64,000 nt of DNA from Craterostigma plantagineum (lineage: Eukaryota; Streptophyta; Magnoliopsida; Lamiales; Linderniaceae): the NCBI GenBank assembly GCA_027422505.1, contig JAPQWV010000670.1:1-64000 (forward strand), written 5' to 3'. Positions 53,168-63,936 of this stretch are shown one piece after another (the stretch's first letter is position 1; every line of letters starts with the position of its first letter). The translations under genes were made by a program, and so were the position numbers. The notes below the pieces were generated by a model that had not been told where the DNA came from, ran no database searches, and worked only from the letters and a program-made list of their open reading frames with translations.

Positions 53168-54890
53168 GGCACAGTTCTGGGTTCATGTACCCGGGGACGA
53201 AACAGCTACTCCAGCAATTCCAGCTTCTAGGCGACTAAAGGAGCCTAGAGAATACTCTCTGGAGGAAAGAGCTCGAGCTAAGGCTGATCTAGTAGCCATG
53301 AATGCCCTTATGCAGGGCATCCCCAACGATATATACAGACAAATCGACAGCCTTACATCGGCCAAAGGGATGTGGGATGAGCTGCATAGGACGATGCAAA
53401 GGACGGAAGTTGGCATAAAGGCCAAGAAGGCGAACATTCTCACTGCTTACGACTCATTCAAAGCAAAGCCGGAGGAGAGTCTAAACGAGATCTACCAACG
53501 ATACCTCACTCTTCTCAATGAAATGAGGAAGATAGAAATAACGAAGACAAACATGGAGACAAACATAAGATTTCTATCCTCTCTGCCCACGGAATGGAAG
53601 AAAATATCCACTCAAATACGACAAAACAAAGATCTAGAGGAGTTGGATGTCCATGCCGTGTTCGACAATCTCGCTCAGCATGAGGAGGATATCCGCGAGA
53701 TCACCAAAGAGCAGAAAGGCAAACAAACCGATGACACGGTTGCCTTAGTCTCGGAGAAGAGGAGCACAAGATCAAGAACGGATAAGATCGTTAGGCCACC
53801 TTCATCATCAGAGTCGGAAGAGGAATCGGACTCCGACATCGAGCCAAACATGAAAGCCCTTGGAAAACAGTTAGCTCTCATTGGACAAATGATGAGCAAG
53901 AAGTACTTCAAGAAGAAGTCTTCAACCTCAGCCAATAGACTTCGGACTACAAGCTCCAAGAACAAAGAACGTGCTCCGGAGAGTTCCGAGGTCAAAAATC
54001 CAAAAGAGACTAACAAATGTTTTAACTGTGGCAAAGCAGGTCACTTCGCCAGAGAGTGCACTCTCCCGAAGAAAAGAGATGCAAACTACTACTCCTGGAA
54101 GCTTCAATTGACAAAACAGAAAGAAGCTGGAGTAGCTCTCATGGCCGAACAGGACCAATGGCTCGAGGACACGTCGAGCTCCGAAGAAGAGAACTTAGCC
54201 CTCATGGCTCGTCTCGACAACGAATTGGACGCCGAAACATCCACTCATACGGACGACGACAACGCATCCACGTCTTCAAATGAGGTAGTCACTCCTTCCA
54301 CATTATTGACCATGTTAGAATCATATCAAAAGCAATATACTAACATGAAACGTGAGCAGAAAAGTATAAAGGAAGTAGAGAACGAACTTGAGAGAGCTCA
54401 GGAGAAGATAGATAGTCTCGAAGAAGAACTTAGGAGCTCTAGGGCAAAAATAGATGAACTTACCAGGAGCCTCCATTCTAGAGAGACTAGTCAACCTCAA
54501 CTAGGACAACATAGCGAAAAGATTAAGGAATTAGAAGATAGGCTAGCAAATAACTACAATTGCTTGGTTAGAAATCTCAACCAGAAAGCCATTTTAAATT
54601 GTAGGATAACGAAGCTACCTCTAAGATCACTAACTTAGAAGCTCAATTAGAAACATCGAATGCTAAGATTAGTGAGCTTAGTAAGGATTTCGATGCCTGT
54701 CAAGCCGCGAAACTAACCGTGGAAAATAATTACGCTCTTCTAGGTGAGGAACGCAAGAAACTATATGCAAAAGTAAAGAAATTGGACGATATAGTTACGC
54801 GTAGGGGACAGTCCGAACAGACGATATTTTTGAACAAGCCCAAGGATATAGAGTTCTATAATCCTATAGAAGGCATAGGTTTCACTAACC
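53151..54890 (+). pseudogene. Copia-3 gag
   Basis: Frame open from 53151 without an upstream Met; the first Met is at 53298. It has a UBN2/gag core (MQGIPNDIYRQIDSLTSAKG, ESLNEIYQRYLTLLNEM), a Lys/Ser-rich stretch and a CCHC knuckle (CFNCGKAGHFAREC, about 54018-54060). A long acidic and coiled-coil tail follows (IKEVENELERAQEKIDSLEE). A stop after 54636, near a frameshift at about 54600, ends the frame. The coiled coil resumes in another frame up to 54870. It is SIRE-like in layout. Gag forms the particle; this copy is not intact. Confidence 0.82.
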
Positions 54891-54891
54891 C

Positions 54892-56925
54892 GTGTGTTGT
54901 ACAAACCCGTTGGCTTCTGAAGACAACATTTCAGAACCCGTAATCACTGGTGTGTTGGCACAAAACCAACAGAAGATGGCAACAACTTCAGGATCAGTGT
55001 CAGACGAAGCAACGAGACTTGCAATAGACGACTTGGATTCTCTCTTCGAACCGGTATATCAATCATACACGCCTACACCAACAATGGATTATCTACCGAA
55101 CGAGACCGACGTACCAAGTTCATCTCACACCTCTACCCCACCCGATTCAGAATTGCCACAGAACACCGAAGAACCTACAGTGGTCATCGAGGAAGTATCA
55201 TCTGAGATGATCAATCCAAGTGCAGTATTGGAACTTCCTCAGAGAAATGATCAATCTGAGACTATAGGCAATCTAGATCCACAGATGGCTGACGCATCGA
55301 CTTCAGCCTTGCCTCATGAGCGCAAGTGGACGAGAGGCCACTTGGTTGATCAGATAATTGGCGATCCCTCGGTTGGTGTGAGGACACGTCGTCAACACAG
55401 TCTTTTCAGTTGCTTCCTGAGCCAAAACGAGCCTACCAAAGTAGTAGACGCACTTCGAGACCCGGATTGGACAATTGCAATGCAAGAGGAAATCAATCAA
55501 TTCGAACGTCTTCAAGTGTGGACCTTGGTACCCCGTCCACATGGGAAAACAGTGGTCGGAACTAAATGGGTTTTCAAGAATAAGAAAAATGAAGATGGTG
55601 AAGTGATCCGGAACAAAGCAAGGCTAGTTGCTAAGGGATACAATCAACAGGAAGGCATCGACTACGACGAGACTTATGCTCCTGTTGCTCGTATCGAAGC
55701 TATCCGCCTCCTGCTGGCTTATGCAGCTCACAAAGACTTCAAAGTCTATCATATGGATGTTAAAACCGCCTTTCTCAACGGCGTGTTAAAAGAAGAAGTC
55801 TACGTCGCTCAGCCAGAAGGTTTCGTTGATCAAGAACATCCAGATCATGTCTATCGCTTGGACAAAGCTCTCTATGGACTAAAACAAGCCCCACGTGCTT
55901 GGTACAATGTCCTGAGTGATTTCCTCGTGAAGTCTGGATTCATAGGAGGAACGATAGACACAACCCTCTTCATTAAATGGCATGACAAAGATCTGATGGT
56001 CGTCCAAGTATACGTCGACGACATCATCTTCGGATCAACAAATCCTCGGCTCTGCAAGAAGTTTGGAGATCTCATGAAGAGCAAATTCGAGATGAGTCAC
56101 ATGGGAGAGATGCAATTTTTCTTAGGACTCCAAGTCAGGCAGCTCAATGATGGAATTTTCATCAGTCAGACAAAATACATCAAGGATATTCTGAAGAAAT
56201 TTCATCAAGACCAGAGCAAGACTCTCAGCACTCCTATGTCACCAAGCTGCAAGTTGGATGCCGATCCCTCTGGCAAGTCGGTCGACATCACACTGTATCG
56301 CAGTATCATTGGATCTCTTCTCTACCTTACTTCGAGCCGGCCGGACATCATGTTTGCCACGTGCTTGTGTGCCCATTTTCAAGCCGATCCCAAAGAATCC
56401 CATATGCTCGCGGTCAAAAGAATTTTACGCTACCTTAAGGGCACCTCTACCCTTGGCCTATGGTATCCAAAGGGTACGAATTTTAAACTTATCGGCTACA
56501 CTGACGCTGACTATGCAGGTTGCCGAATGGACAGGAAAAGCACGTCCGGTGGCGCTCAATTTTTAGGCGAAAAGCTGGTTTGCTAGTCATCCAAAAAGCA
56601 GAACTGTGTGTCAACTTCGACGGCCGAAGCAGAATACGTAGCTGCTGCCAGCTGTTGCTCACAGATGCTGTGGATGCGAACACAGCTTCGCGACTATGGG
56701 TACAATCTGAATAATATACCCATATATAGTGATAGTCAGAGTGCAATCGCCATTACTTGCAATCCTGTTCATCATTCACGCACAAAACACATAGACATTA
56801 GATATCATTTTATCAAAGATCACGTAGAAAAAGGCACGATAGAGATGTACTTTGTGAACACGGAGTTTCAACTAGCCGACATTTTCACCAAGGCATTGGA
56901 TGAGAAACGATTTCAATTCCTTGTC
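54892..56925 (+). pseudogene. Copia-3 reverse transcriptase and RNase H
   Basis: After a Ser/Thr/Pro-rich spacer, the copia RT begins near 55430 ([60 protein letters not shown]) with the catalytic YVDDIIFGS near 56010-56040. RNase H starts near 56480 ([20 protein letters not shown]). A stop at 56584-56586 interrupts it, and it goes on with STAEAEYVAAASCCSQMLW and IYSDSQSAIAI. The frame reaches the LINE-e insertion at 56925. Protease and integrase, normally between gag and RT in copia, are absent. Confidence 0.9.
56716..56925 (+). repeat. 210-bp duplication flanking LINE-e, left copy
   Basis: Copia RNase H coding. It matches 62959-63168 ungapped over 210 bp with three differences, all transitions, all inside 18 bp (the cggagtttcaactagcc versus cagaatttcagctagcc word). 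Confidence 0.95.
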
Positions 56926-57022
56926 CGAATTTTTTTTTTTTTTTTTTGGTGTAATCTCCCGTATATATATAGATAATAGGAAAGTATACATGATGGGTGG
57001 GAGCCTTGCTCCACACAGTCAA

Positions 57023-57040
57023 CCAGTAACATGCTACTGG
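57023..57040 (-). other. 3' UTR hairpin of LINE-e
   Basis: On the reverse strand CCAGTA-GCATGT-TACTGG, a perfect 6-bp stem with 6-nt loop, 75 nt before the poly(A). Confidence 0.75.
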
Positions 57041-57071
57041 GTACAAGGCTAAATGAACGCATCCCTACTAA

Positions 57072-57482
57072 CTACCAAGCCACCCTCCAAAGTCGCCGGA
57101 TCGCCAAACGCTGGAGGGCATACTTAGTGGATGTTCCACTAATTCGCATGGTGGCCAGCAGAAGCACACTCCCAACCAGTTGATCCGGGGACGTAGCGAT
57201 TACTTCCTTCCATCGCCTGTTCCTTGCCTTCCAAATGTGGTAGACAAGAGATGCCAACACGTGTCTATACTCAGCATTCACAAGATGTTTTCCTCGCCAT
57301 CTAGTAGCTGCCCACCGAATACCGTCACACCACTCCCGATATGGCCACGACCATTGAATACGTCTCCTTAGCAGCCGAAGACAACGCCGTGAAAATGCAC
57401 AGTCAAAGAAAAGATGCTGGGTCGTCTCATAGTGCAACTCATCACAAAGGACACAAGCCGGCGTACCTGCCCTCTGAGCAAC
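57072..57482 (-). pseudogene. LINE-e ORF2 C-terminal zinc motif
   Basis: Continues the RT frame after a single in-frame TAG at 57481-57483 (LINE-c has Trp there). It contains CVLCDELHYETTQHLFFDC, the zf-RVT-type C-terminal motif, and ends LWRVAW as in LINE-c. It would belong to one ORF2 protein but for the stop. Confidence 0.88.
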
Positions 57483-59846
57483 CTACGGCTTATCTCTTGT
57501 CGCCAATCGATCCTGTATCCCTAACCAGAGAATGAACTCATGACGTGGCAGCTTCAACGGTCCGCCAAAAAGGGTAGCCCAACAAACTGGTTCCCGGCGA
57601 AATCTAAGTGCTTCCCTCGCAGACTTGGCAGTCATAATCCCCGTCGGTGTACCTGTCCAAATCACGCCGTCCTGGTCCCCTCGCACCACCTGAGGAAGAA
57701 GGCGTCGAATCTCAAGGTATTCGACGGACCCTTGCCCTGGCCAGTTCCATCCCTGGGCATCAATAACCTCACTAAGACGTGAATCAGCATGTAGCCCCAT
57801 CGCCAGAGGACCTCGGGGAAACTTATCAAGTAACGGGGTCAGCAAAAGCCAAGGGTCCTTCCACAGCCAAATACTCGAGCCATCTGCTACCCTAAAAGTA
57901 ATAAGCGAACGTACCATGGGTCTCAACTGCAGCATCTTTCGCCAACTCCATGCATCATTCGGCGAAATGGGCAGGTCCCATATCGACCTAGAGTGTAGCC
58001 GTGTCCTATAAAGCCAGTCGACCCAGATCGAATCAGGGGCCCTTGTGAGTACACTCCAAAGATGCTTCATGAGAAGAGCCTTGTTGTCTGTCTCGATAGA
58101 TCTGATGCCCATTCCTCCCTCATTCACTGGGAGACAAAGGACATCCCACGTCACCTTAGCCGTCGACCCCCCCCACAAGAACTTCCTAAAGCGCGTCTCT
58201 AGAGCTCGAACAACGCCTTTAGGAAGCAAGAAAACCCCCGACCAATATGCATGAAGGGCCTGAAGAACTGACTTGATCAGCTGGAGTCTTCCAGCGTACG
58301 ACAATGAATGATTAAACCATGACCCAATGCGTTGATCCACACGCTGTAGTAACGGTGCACAATCAGCTATCGAAAGACGTGTAGTAATAAGTGGTACCCC
58401 CAGGTAGCGTACTGGAAGATGTCCTACTCGATATCCCATAAGTGAGTGAACCTGCGAGGCCAATCCGTCCGCTCGTCGTGACAAGTAGAACTCGCTTTTG
58501 TCCGGGTTGGGGTGTAACCCTGACAAAGACGCAAATCGGCCCAGTGCCTCCTTTAGAACACCTATCGACACAACATCTGCATGGCTGAAGAGAAGCAGGT
58601 CATCCGCAAAAGCCAGTGATGCTAATCTCAAAGATTCACAGTGCCAATGGTAAGTAAACCTCGGCTCCTCAGATATGCACAGGGAAACTATCCCATGAAG
58701 CACCTCCATAACCAATGTAAAAAGATACGGTGATATAGGGTCTCCCTGCCGAAGTCCCCTCTTCCCTGGAAAGAACCCAACCACTTGGCCATTGATGTTA
58801 AGTGAGAAAGCCGTCGTCGTCACACAAGCCCTAATCCACCCAATGAAGGTTGGGTGAAATCGCATAGCCTCAAGGACGGCTAGTAAGAAACTCCACTCCA
58901 CCTTATCATATGCCTTAGCCAAATCGATCTTGAACATTATTCGCGGCGGTCTCCCCTTCGACTTATAACCTAGACACAATTCCTGGGCCAGTAATACATT
59001 GTCGCTGATGCGGCGACCCGGGATGAACGCCGTCTGCGTCCCATGCACCAACCCAGGTAGGAATGGTTTAAGCCTGTTCGCCAAAATCTTGGAGATGACC
59101 TTGTATAACACATTACAGCATGAGATAGGTCTAAACTCCGTCGCATGGCGTGGCGTCTCAACCTTTGGGATCAACGTGATAAGAGTACTGTTGATGCCCT
59201 TAAGCAGCTTACCCGTCACAAAAAAATCCTGGACAGCCCTAACAATGTCCTCTCCCACCGTACCCCATGCCGCCTTGAAAAAGGCGACGGTATACCCATC
59301 CGGTCCCGGCGCCTTCTCGTCCCCCATAGAGAATAGCGCCTCCCGTACTTCCCTCCCCTCTATAGGGGCAATCATGGATTGCGCATCTGCTGGGGAAAGC
59401 GTGCACGCCACAGCCCTCTGTACTGCTGCTAGTGCTATCGGCGCCGAGTGGACAGATCTACCTAACAAATCCTGGTAAAACCCAAGCAGCTCGGCCTCCA
59501 CCTGATGAGGTTCTTCCAGCAAAGCCCCAGTCGCATCTTCTAATGACACAATACGGTTCAGAGCTCGACGCATGGCCACCTTACGAAAGAAGTAAGACGA
59601 GCACTGATCCCCATCCTTTAGCCAAGCAAGTTTAGCCCGTTGCGACAGCGCCATCTGCTCCACCTCCACTGCCTTAGCATAAAGCGAACGGCACACTCTC
59701 TCAAAGTCGTAAAACAGCCCCTCCTTTGGATAGCGTGACGAGAAGTCCTGTGCCAAATCAAGGAACCTCCTCGCTTCTACAACATTCGCCGCTAGATCCC
59801 CTTTTGCCCTGCTCATCTGTTGAAAGATCGGCTTCAACAGCTTCAA
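57483..59846 (-). pseudogene. LINE-e ORF2 reverse transcriptase
   Basis: Reverse-strand frame of 787 codons. Motifs in order: WLKDGDQCSSYFFRKVA, DEKAPGPDGYTVAFFK, EFRPISCCNVLYKVI, QTAFIPGRRISDN, KIDLAKAYDKVEWSFL, RGLRQGDPISPYLFTL, the catalytic FADDLLLFSHAD near 58590-58625, LPVRYLGVPLITTRL and the thumb FLWGGSTAKVTW. The RT copies element RNA at the nicked target. It is separated from the endonuclease frame by a one-base shift near 59845; otherwise complete. Confidence 0.93.
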
Positions 59847-60678
59847 GCGTCTTCATAACTACGAACATAGGAAACCCATGGAGCGGTACACTCCAAATGC
59901 GCTGAACCTGCTCTAAGAAGGCCTCGTCCTTTGTCAAGTAATTTTCAAATCTAAACGTCCCTTTTCTCGGCCGCGGCGGACCATCGCCCAACAGTATGGG
60001 CGAGTGATCGGACGAGGCTGGAAGTGCACATCGACAGAACAAGTCAGGGAATCGAGCAAACCACTGGGGATTGCCCACCATACGATCAAGCCGTCGCCAA
60101 ACTCCCGCAGCACTTCTCTGCTGATTGTACCACGTGAAAACCTGCCCCGTCGTAGGTATAGTAGTAAGGTCCGCCCCCACCAGGCAAGCTTGAAACTCCT
60201 CCATATCTTGCCGGGCTGGGGCTCCTCCTCGTCCCTCACCCGTGTGCAATATAGCATTGAAGTCCCCCAGGACCATCCATGCATCCGCCACACGTGTTTG
60301 GGACATAGCAACCAGTTCGTTCCACAATGGACGTCTGTCCTCTCTCCTCGATTGCCCATACACTACAGACACATATAACGTCACCCTCTTCGCCTTCAAG
60401 GTCACTCGACAATGAACAGCCTGCGCCGAGAACTCGATAATATCCACTGTCAAAATCGAAGGGTCCCACCCAACCCAGATCCGCGTAGCGGGCCCATCAG
60501 CGTAGTCATAGAACCAGCTCCACCGTGATCTAATGCCACTCGAAATACTCTCCGCATTAGACTCCGCCACACGTGTTTCCAGAACCCCTATCATACTCAA
60601 CTGTTCATGCGCTATCAAATCCCCCACCGCCCTCCTGTGGTCTTGTTTGTTAAGACCACGTACATTCCATGCTCCCAA
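59758..60678 (-). pseudogene. LINE-e ORF2 endonuclease
   Basis: Starts MGAWNVRGLNKQDHRRAVGD at 60678. AP-endonuclease motifs: Asn in WNVRGLN, Glu in GVLETRV, Tyr in VVYGQSRREDR, Asp/Asn in VLGDFNAIL, then FTWYNQQR and SDHSPILL. All catalytic residues are present. A one-base shift near 59845 throws the frame into a short false tail. It lies 76 bp after the ORF1 stop, the usual layout for a bicistronic LINE. Confidence 0.92.
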
Positions 60679-60754
60679 CGCTATGAATGCACCCCATCAT
60701 GGGCTGCATTGTCTTTAGGGCCCAATTGAGAGAGTATATTGTCCGTCCCATCAT

Positions 60755-62773
60755 TCAAGTCACAAAGGGCTTCAAACCGATTACGCCCCTCTTCACTAGG
60801 TGGCCTAGTAGGACCCACCAACCGCGGCTGTGCAGGATTGCACCGAGATGAACTGGCCCCCCCTGGCTGCTTTCCCCTCGCTGATGTACAATATGAGGCC
60901 TAGAAGTCGTGTGAGGCATCCAGATGGCCTTCCCTTTCGCCCCCACCTGTGTCCATTCCTCATGCACTCGGCCACCCAAACTGATGCGTCCATGACCTAT
61001 GCCACTCCTTCGGTCAATGCGCGTTTGGCGACACGTAGATTTGGGCCGATTGCGTTGCCACTTCGACCTTGCTCCCCCATCCCCCACATGATGGTCTACG
61101 GCCACCTTATGCTGCTCATGGCATGGTTGTGGAAGCGTCCCCTCCTTCTCCAATCTTTGCGGGCATTGCATCTCCCTATGTCCCCACGCCTCGCATTTGG
61201 GGCACTGTGAAGGACGCCAATCATACTCGACTCGAATAGGAATAAGCTCATCAGCCCCGCCATCATCGGATGGTAACCGAACATTAAATGATTCCACAAA
61301 CGGGTCGGCAAGTGTCTTCATAATACAGATGCGGGCATAGTCAATTCTATCCCCCCTCGTCGTTACGGCATCCGCATACAAAGGGTGGCCCACCACGCTA
61401 GCCACTACCCCTAGTCCTTGCTGCGTCCATAATTCGCATGGAACGTTCCACAGCTTCACCCATAATGGTATCTCCGTTATCTGCTTTCTTTCGAACGTCA
61501 TCCTCGGCTTCCACATCTCCAACAACAAGGGCTGACCGTGCATCATCCACGGGCCCCCTTCCAAAACTTCCACCAAGGTCGCCTCTGAGTCAAAGCGGAA
61601 CATAAAGAACCCATTAATAGTTGAGCGAACTTCTATGATTCCACGCCATTGCGACCGTAGAAATCGCTCAACAAAGGGGAAGTACCGCTTCTTCCCCAAG
61701 AAATAGCCCACCAGGGTGTGCTTCCACCGATCTGTTCCGCCTCGCGCTATCTCCCGCGACGGCCTCGCCTCGCCAACCCCATCAACAATTGACGGTGCCG
61801 TGTAACCAAGTTTCATACCCCGACTATCAGCCACCGTACTTTGTGGTCGATCGATGCCCATAACCGCCGCCATATATGGTGCCTCATTGGTTGACCCCTT
61901 CGTCGATCGTATCGGCCCAAGGCTGGTGAACACCATCCCACGCTGATCCATTGGCCAAGGGCTGCCCTTCCCAGCCGCAATATTACCCACTGCATGAGAT
62001 TCCGTAGATAGTCCCTTCCGAACAACGGTAGGCACAGCAAAATCCGACCCCATTGCTAATGTCTCCGGTCCCTTCGTCACCTTCACACTCCCGGCCAACG
62101 GCTTGGCCAGTACCTCTTTCGTAAGTGTCACGATAGGTGCCCGAACCGAAGTTGTCGTCGATACGTCAAAAACCCTAGTATTCGGCTGCGCCGCGCCATG
62201 ATCAACAGGTATTTCCTCATCCACCATATCATCTTCAGATCGGCCCATATCAACGCATCGTCTCGCTGTGAACCGTCGGGTTGGCGGTGGCGTATCCGGC
62301 CGGCCCCATTGAGATTGGTTGAATTGGCGAGGATGATGCCTAAGGATTCCTTTAATCTGAGCATGGCCACCACCACGCGTCGGAGGCGTATCAGTCGGAG
62401 CCCTAGACGAAGGCTGTTCTACACTGTTGAGAGAATTCACGTTCGCAGCCTCTATATCTGCAACTGGCGCCCTATCCTCCCTGAAAGTCGAATTTGCATT
62501 ATGCATCCGGCCCATCAAATCGTAGAATCGCTTCCCATCGAAGCACGCTGCAAATTCTGGGTATGCATCACACAGCTTTGTCAGATCAGGTATTGGTGGA
62601 CGATTCCCAGCCGCCGCATCAGCTCTCCCAATCAATCCACGGCTGATTTCCCCGATTTCACGATCGCAGGTGCGATCCCCGTCAGCCTCCTTCTCAGATC
62701 CTACCACCGGCAGTCCTAACGCCATGACACCCGTTGCCGGCGCTGCGGGCTGTCCATCAGATTGAGACGCCAT
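60755..62773 (-). CDS. LINE-e ORF1, intact
   Basis: A reverse-strand open frame of 672 codons from MASQSDGQPAAPATG at 62773. The N-terminus has LCDAYPEFAACFDGKRFYDL. A basic PLKGILR-like segment follows near residue 138 (QIKGILRHHPRQ). The DUF4283-like core lies at about residues 360-480 (RWKHTLVGYFLGKKRYFPFV, EGGPWMMHGQPLLLEMW). The segment DRIDYARICIMKTLADPF precedes the CCHC knuckle CPKCEAWGHREMQC at about residues 550-565, and a basic tail follows. It binds the element RNA and carries it to the nucleus. It is the only complete ORF1 in the window. Confidence 0.92.
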   Translation of the reverse strand: MASQSDGQPAAPATGVMALGLPVVGSEKEADGDRTCDREIGEISRGLIGRADAAAGNRPPIPDLTKLCDAYPEFAACFDGKRFYDLMGRMHNANSTFREDRAPVADIEAANVNSLNSVEQPSSRAPTDTPPTRGGGHAQIKGILRHHPRQFNQSQWGRPDTPPPTRRFTARRCVDMGRSEDDMVDEEIPVDHGAAQPNTRVFDVSTTTSVRAPIVTLTKEVLAKPLAGSVKVTKGPETLAMGSDFAVPTVVRKGLSTESHAVGNIAAGKGSPWPMDQRGMVFTSLGPIRSTKGSTNEAPYMAAVMGIDRPQSTVADSRGMKLGYTAPSIVDGVGEARPSREIARGGTDRWKHTLVGYFLGKKRYFPFVERFLRSQWRGIIEVRSTINGFFMFRFDSEATLVEVLEGGPWMMHGQPLLLEMWKPRMTFERKQITEIPLWVKLWNVPCELWTQQGLGVVASVVGHPLYADAVTTRGDRIDYARICIMKTLADPFVESFNVRLPSDDGGADELIPIRVEYDWRPSQCPKCEAWGHREMQCPQRLEKEGTLPQPCHEQHKVAVDHHVGDGGARSKWQRNRPKSTCRQTRIDRRSGIGHGRISLGGRVHEEWTQVGAKGKAIWMPHTTSRPHIVHQRGESSQGGPVHLGAILHSRGWWVLLGHLVKRGVIGLKPFVT

Positions 62774-62926
62774 TCACGCGATTCCACAGAAACCCTAGCC
62801 CAAGATCCCGATCAATCAGAATTGTCCAAGAACCTTGTCAAGCCCACCCGTAAAAGGTGTAGCCGGACACCACAATCGCCGGCCGATCAAGAGAGACCGG
62901 AAAATCCTGCGTTAGATCAGTTGCAG
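62774..62926 (-). promoter_or_regulatory. LINE-e 5' UTR and junction
   Basis: Short GC-rich leader with gattcgcgtgaatgg-like and ctagggtttctg words but without the GATTTTCACAC repeats of LINE-c and -d. 62904-62918 (atcctgcgttagatc) resembles 63600-63614 with one mismatch, so the true LINE end may be near 62903. Confidence 0.45.
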
Positions 62927-62958
62927 ATCACTAGTTAAGACAAGCAATTGATGTGTGA
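62927..62958 (-). other. 32-nt inverted filler at the LINE-e 5' junction
   Basis: Exact reverse complement of 63552-63583. It abuts the start of the right copy of the 210-bp duplication without an extra base. Confidence 0.93.
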
Positions 62959-63168
62959 ATACCCATATATAGTGATAGTCAGAGTGCAATCGCCATTACT
63001 TGCAATCCTGTTCATCATTCACGCACAAAACACATAGACATTAGATATCATTTTATCAAAGATCACGTAGAAAAAGGCACGATAGAGATGTACTTTGTGA
63101 ACACAGAATTTCAGCTAGCCGACATTTTCACCAAGGCATTGGATGAGAAACGATTTCAATTCCTTGTC
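62959..63168 (+). repeat. 210-bp duplication flanking LINE-e, right copy
   Basis: Second copy of 56716-56925, continuing into the natural end of Copia-3 RNase H. Confidence 0.95.
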
Positions 63169-63198
63169 GGAAAATTAGGCATGTTGAATCTTCCGTAA
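62959..63198 (+). pseudogene. Copia-3 RNase H end
   Basis: The frame of the duplication continues past 63168 to the pol stop at 63196-63198 (FQFLVGKLGMLNLP). It is the 3' part of the pol split by LINE-e. Confidence 0.9.
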
Positions 63199-63771
63199 TA
63201 TGTGCATTACCTGATCTTCTGTGCTATCACATGCTCTATTCTATGTGTTTTCTATGCTTATTGGTTCTTATCTTGCGTGATAAAAATAAATATAAAAAAC
63301 TAATAATAACATATATATTTCTATATATAATATAAAGGGGTATGACGAAATCCTTTAGGATGCTTTGATCTAAAGTCACTTAGAATTTTACCCCAACATG
63401 CGATAGATTTAATTGCTTAATTTTGTCAGTCTAAGTCGCATTCTTGTGTCTGAAGGTCATTAGGTTGCTCCACTAGACACAAAGCCACTATAAATGTGAG
63501 GATTCAAGCCTTGTTATGTTTTTCTTTCTTTGGATCTAGTTCTCGAGTGAGTCACACATCAATTGCTTGTCTTAACTAGTGATACTTGGCTTCATACTCA
63601 TCTTGCGTTAGATCGTTAGGAAAATGATAAGGGAGTTTAAGTTATTTCTCATTCGGCCTTATATAAATTTCCCCACGTTAGCCCTTAGTCATCTACTTTG
63701 AGCCTTCTCCGACGTCCTTTTCTTCATTAAAAACCTATTCTCAGCCTTCAACCGAACTTTATACTCTTCGA
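63199..63771 (+). other. Copia-3 post-pol non-coding region
   Basis: No gene seen. It contains the source of the 32-nt filler (63552-63583) and AT-rich sequence. The space between pol and a further ORF is long, as in SIRE-type copia elements. Confidence 0.55.
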
Positions 63772-63936
63772 ATGGTTGTTCAAACGAGAAAAGGAGGGGG
63801 AGATAACAAAAGAAAAAGTAAGATGATGACAAAAGAAGGCATTGCTCAACGCGCAAAAATCAGACCGAAGGAACCGGCCTTCCGACTACCTTGTAGAAAG
63901 TGGCATGGATCCTGCTGTGAACTTCTCCAACGATAA
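63772..63936 (+). CDS. Short ORF after Copia-3 pol, possible extra 3' ORF
   Basis: ATG at 63772, 54 codons, stop 63934-63936. Very basic N-terminus (MVVQTRKGGGDNKRKSK). SIRE/Maximus-type copia elements carry an additional ORF after pol, and the position fits, but the frame is short and no domain is recognisable. The stop may be a lesion. Downstream sequence runs off the window. Confidence 0.35.
   Translation: MVVQTRKGGGDNKRKSKMMTKEGIAQRAKIRPKEPAFRLPCRKWHGSCCELLQR

Larger units (their letters stand above)
56930..62958 (-). mobile_element. LINE-e: nearly intact L1-type LINE
   Basis: A reverse LINE with poly(A) (poly(T) 56930-56947), 3' UTR with hairpin, ORF2, ORF1, a 5' UTR of about 130-150 bp and a 5' junction that includes filler copied from the target (62927-62958). 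It is flanked by a 210-bp direct duplication of Copia-3. ORF1 is open. ORF2 has one frameshift and one stop. It is the most recently inserted LINE in the window by coding integrity. Confidence 0.93.
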
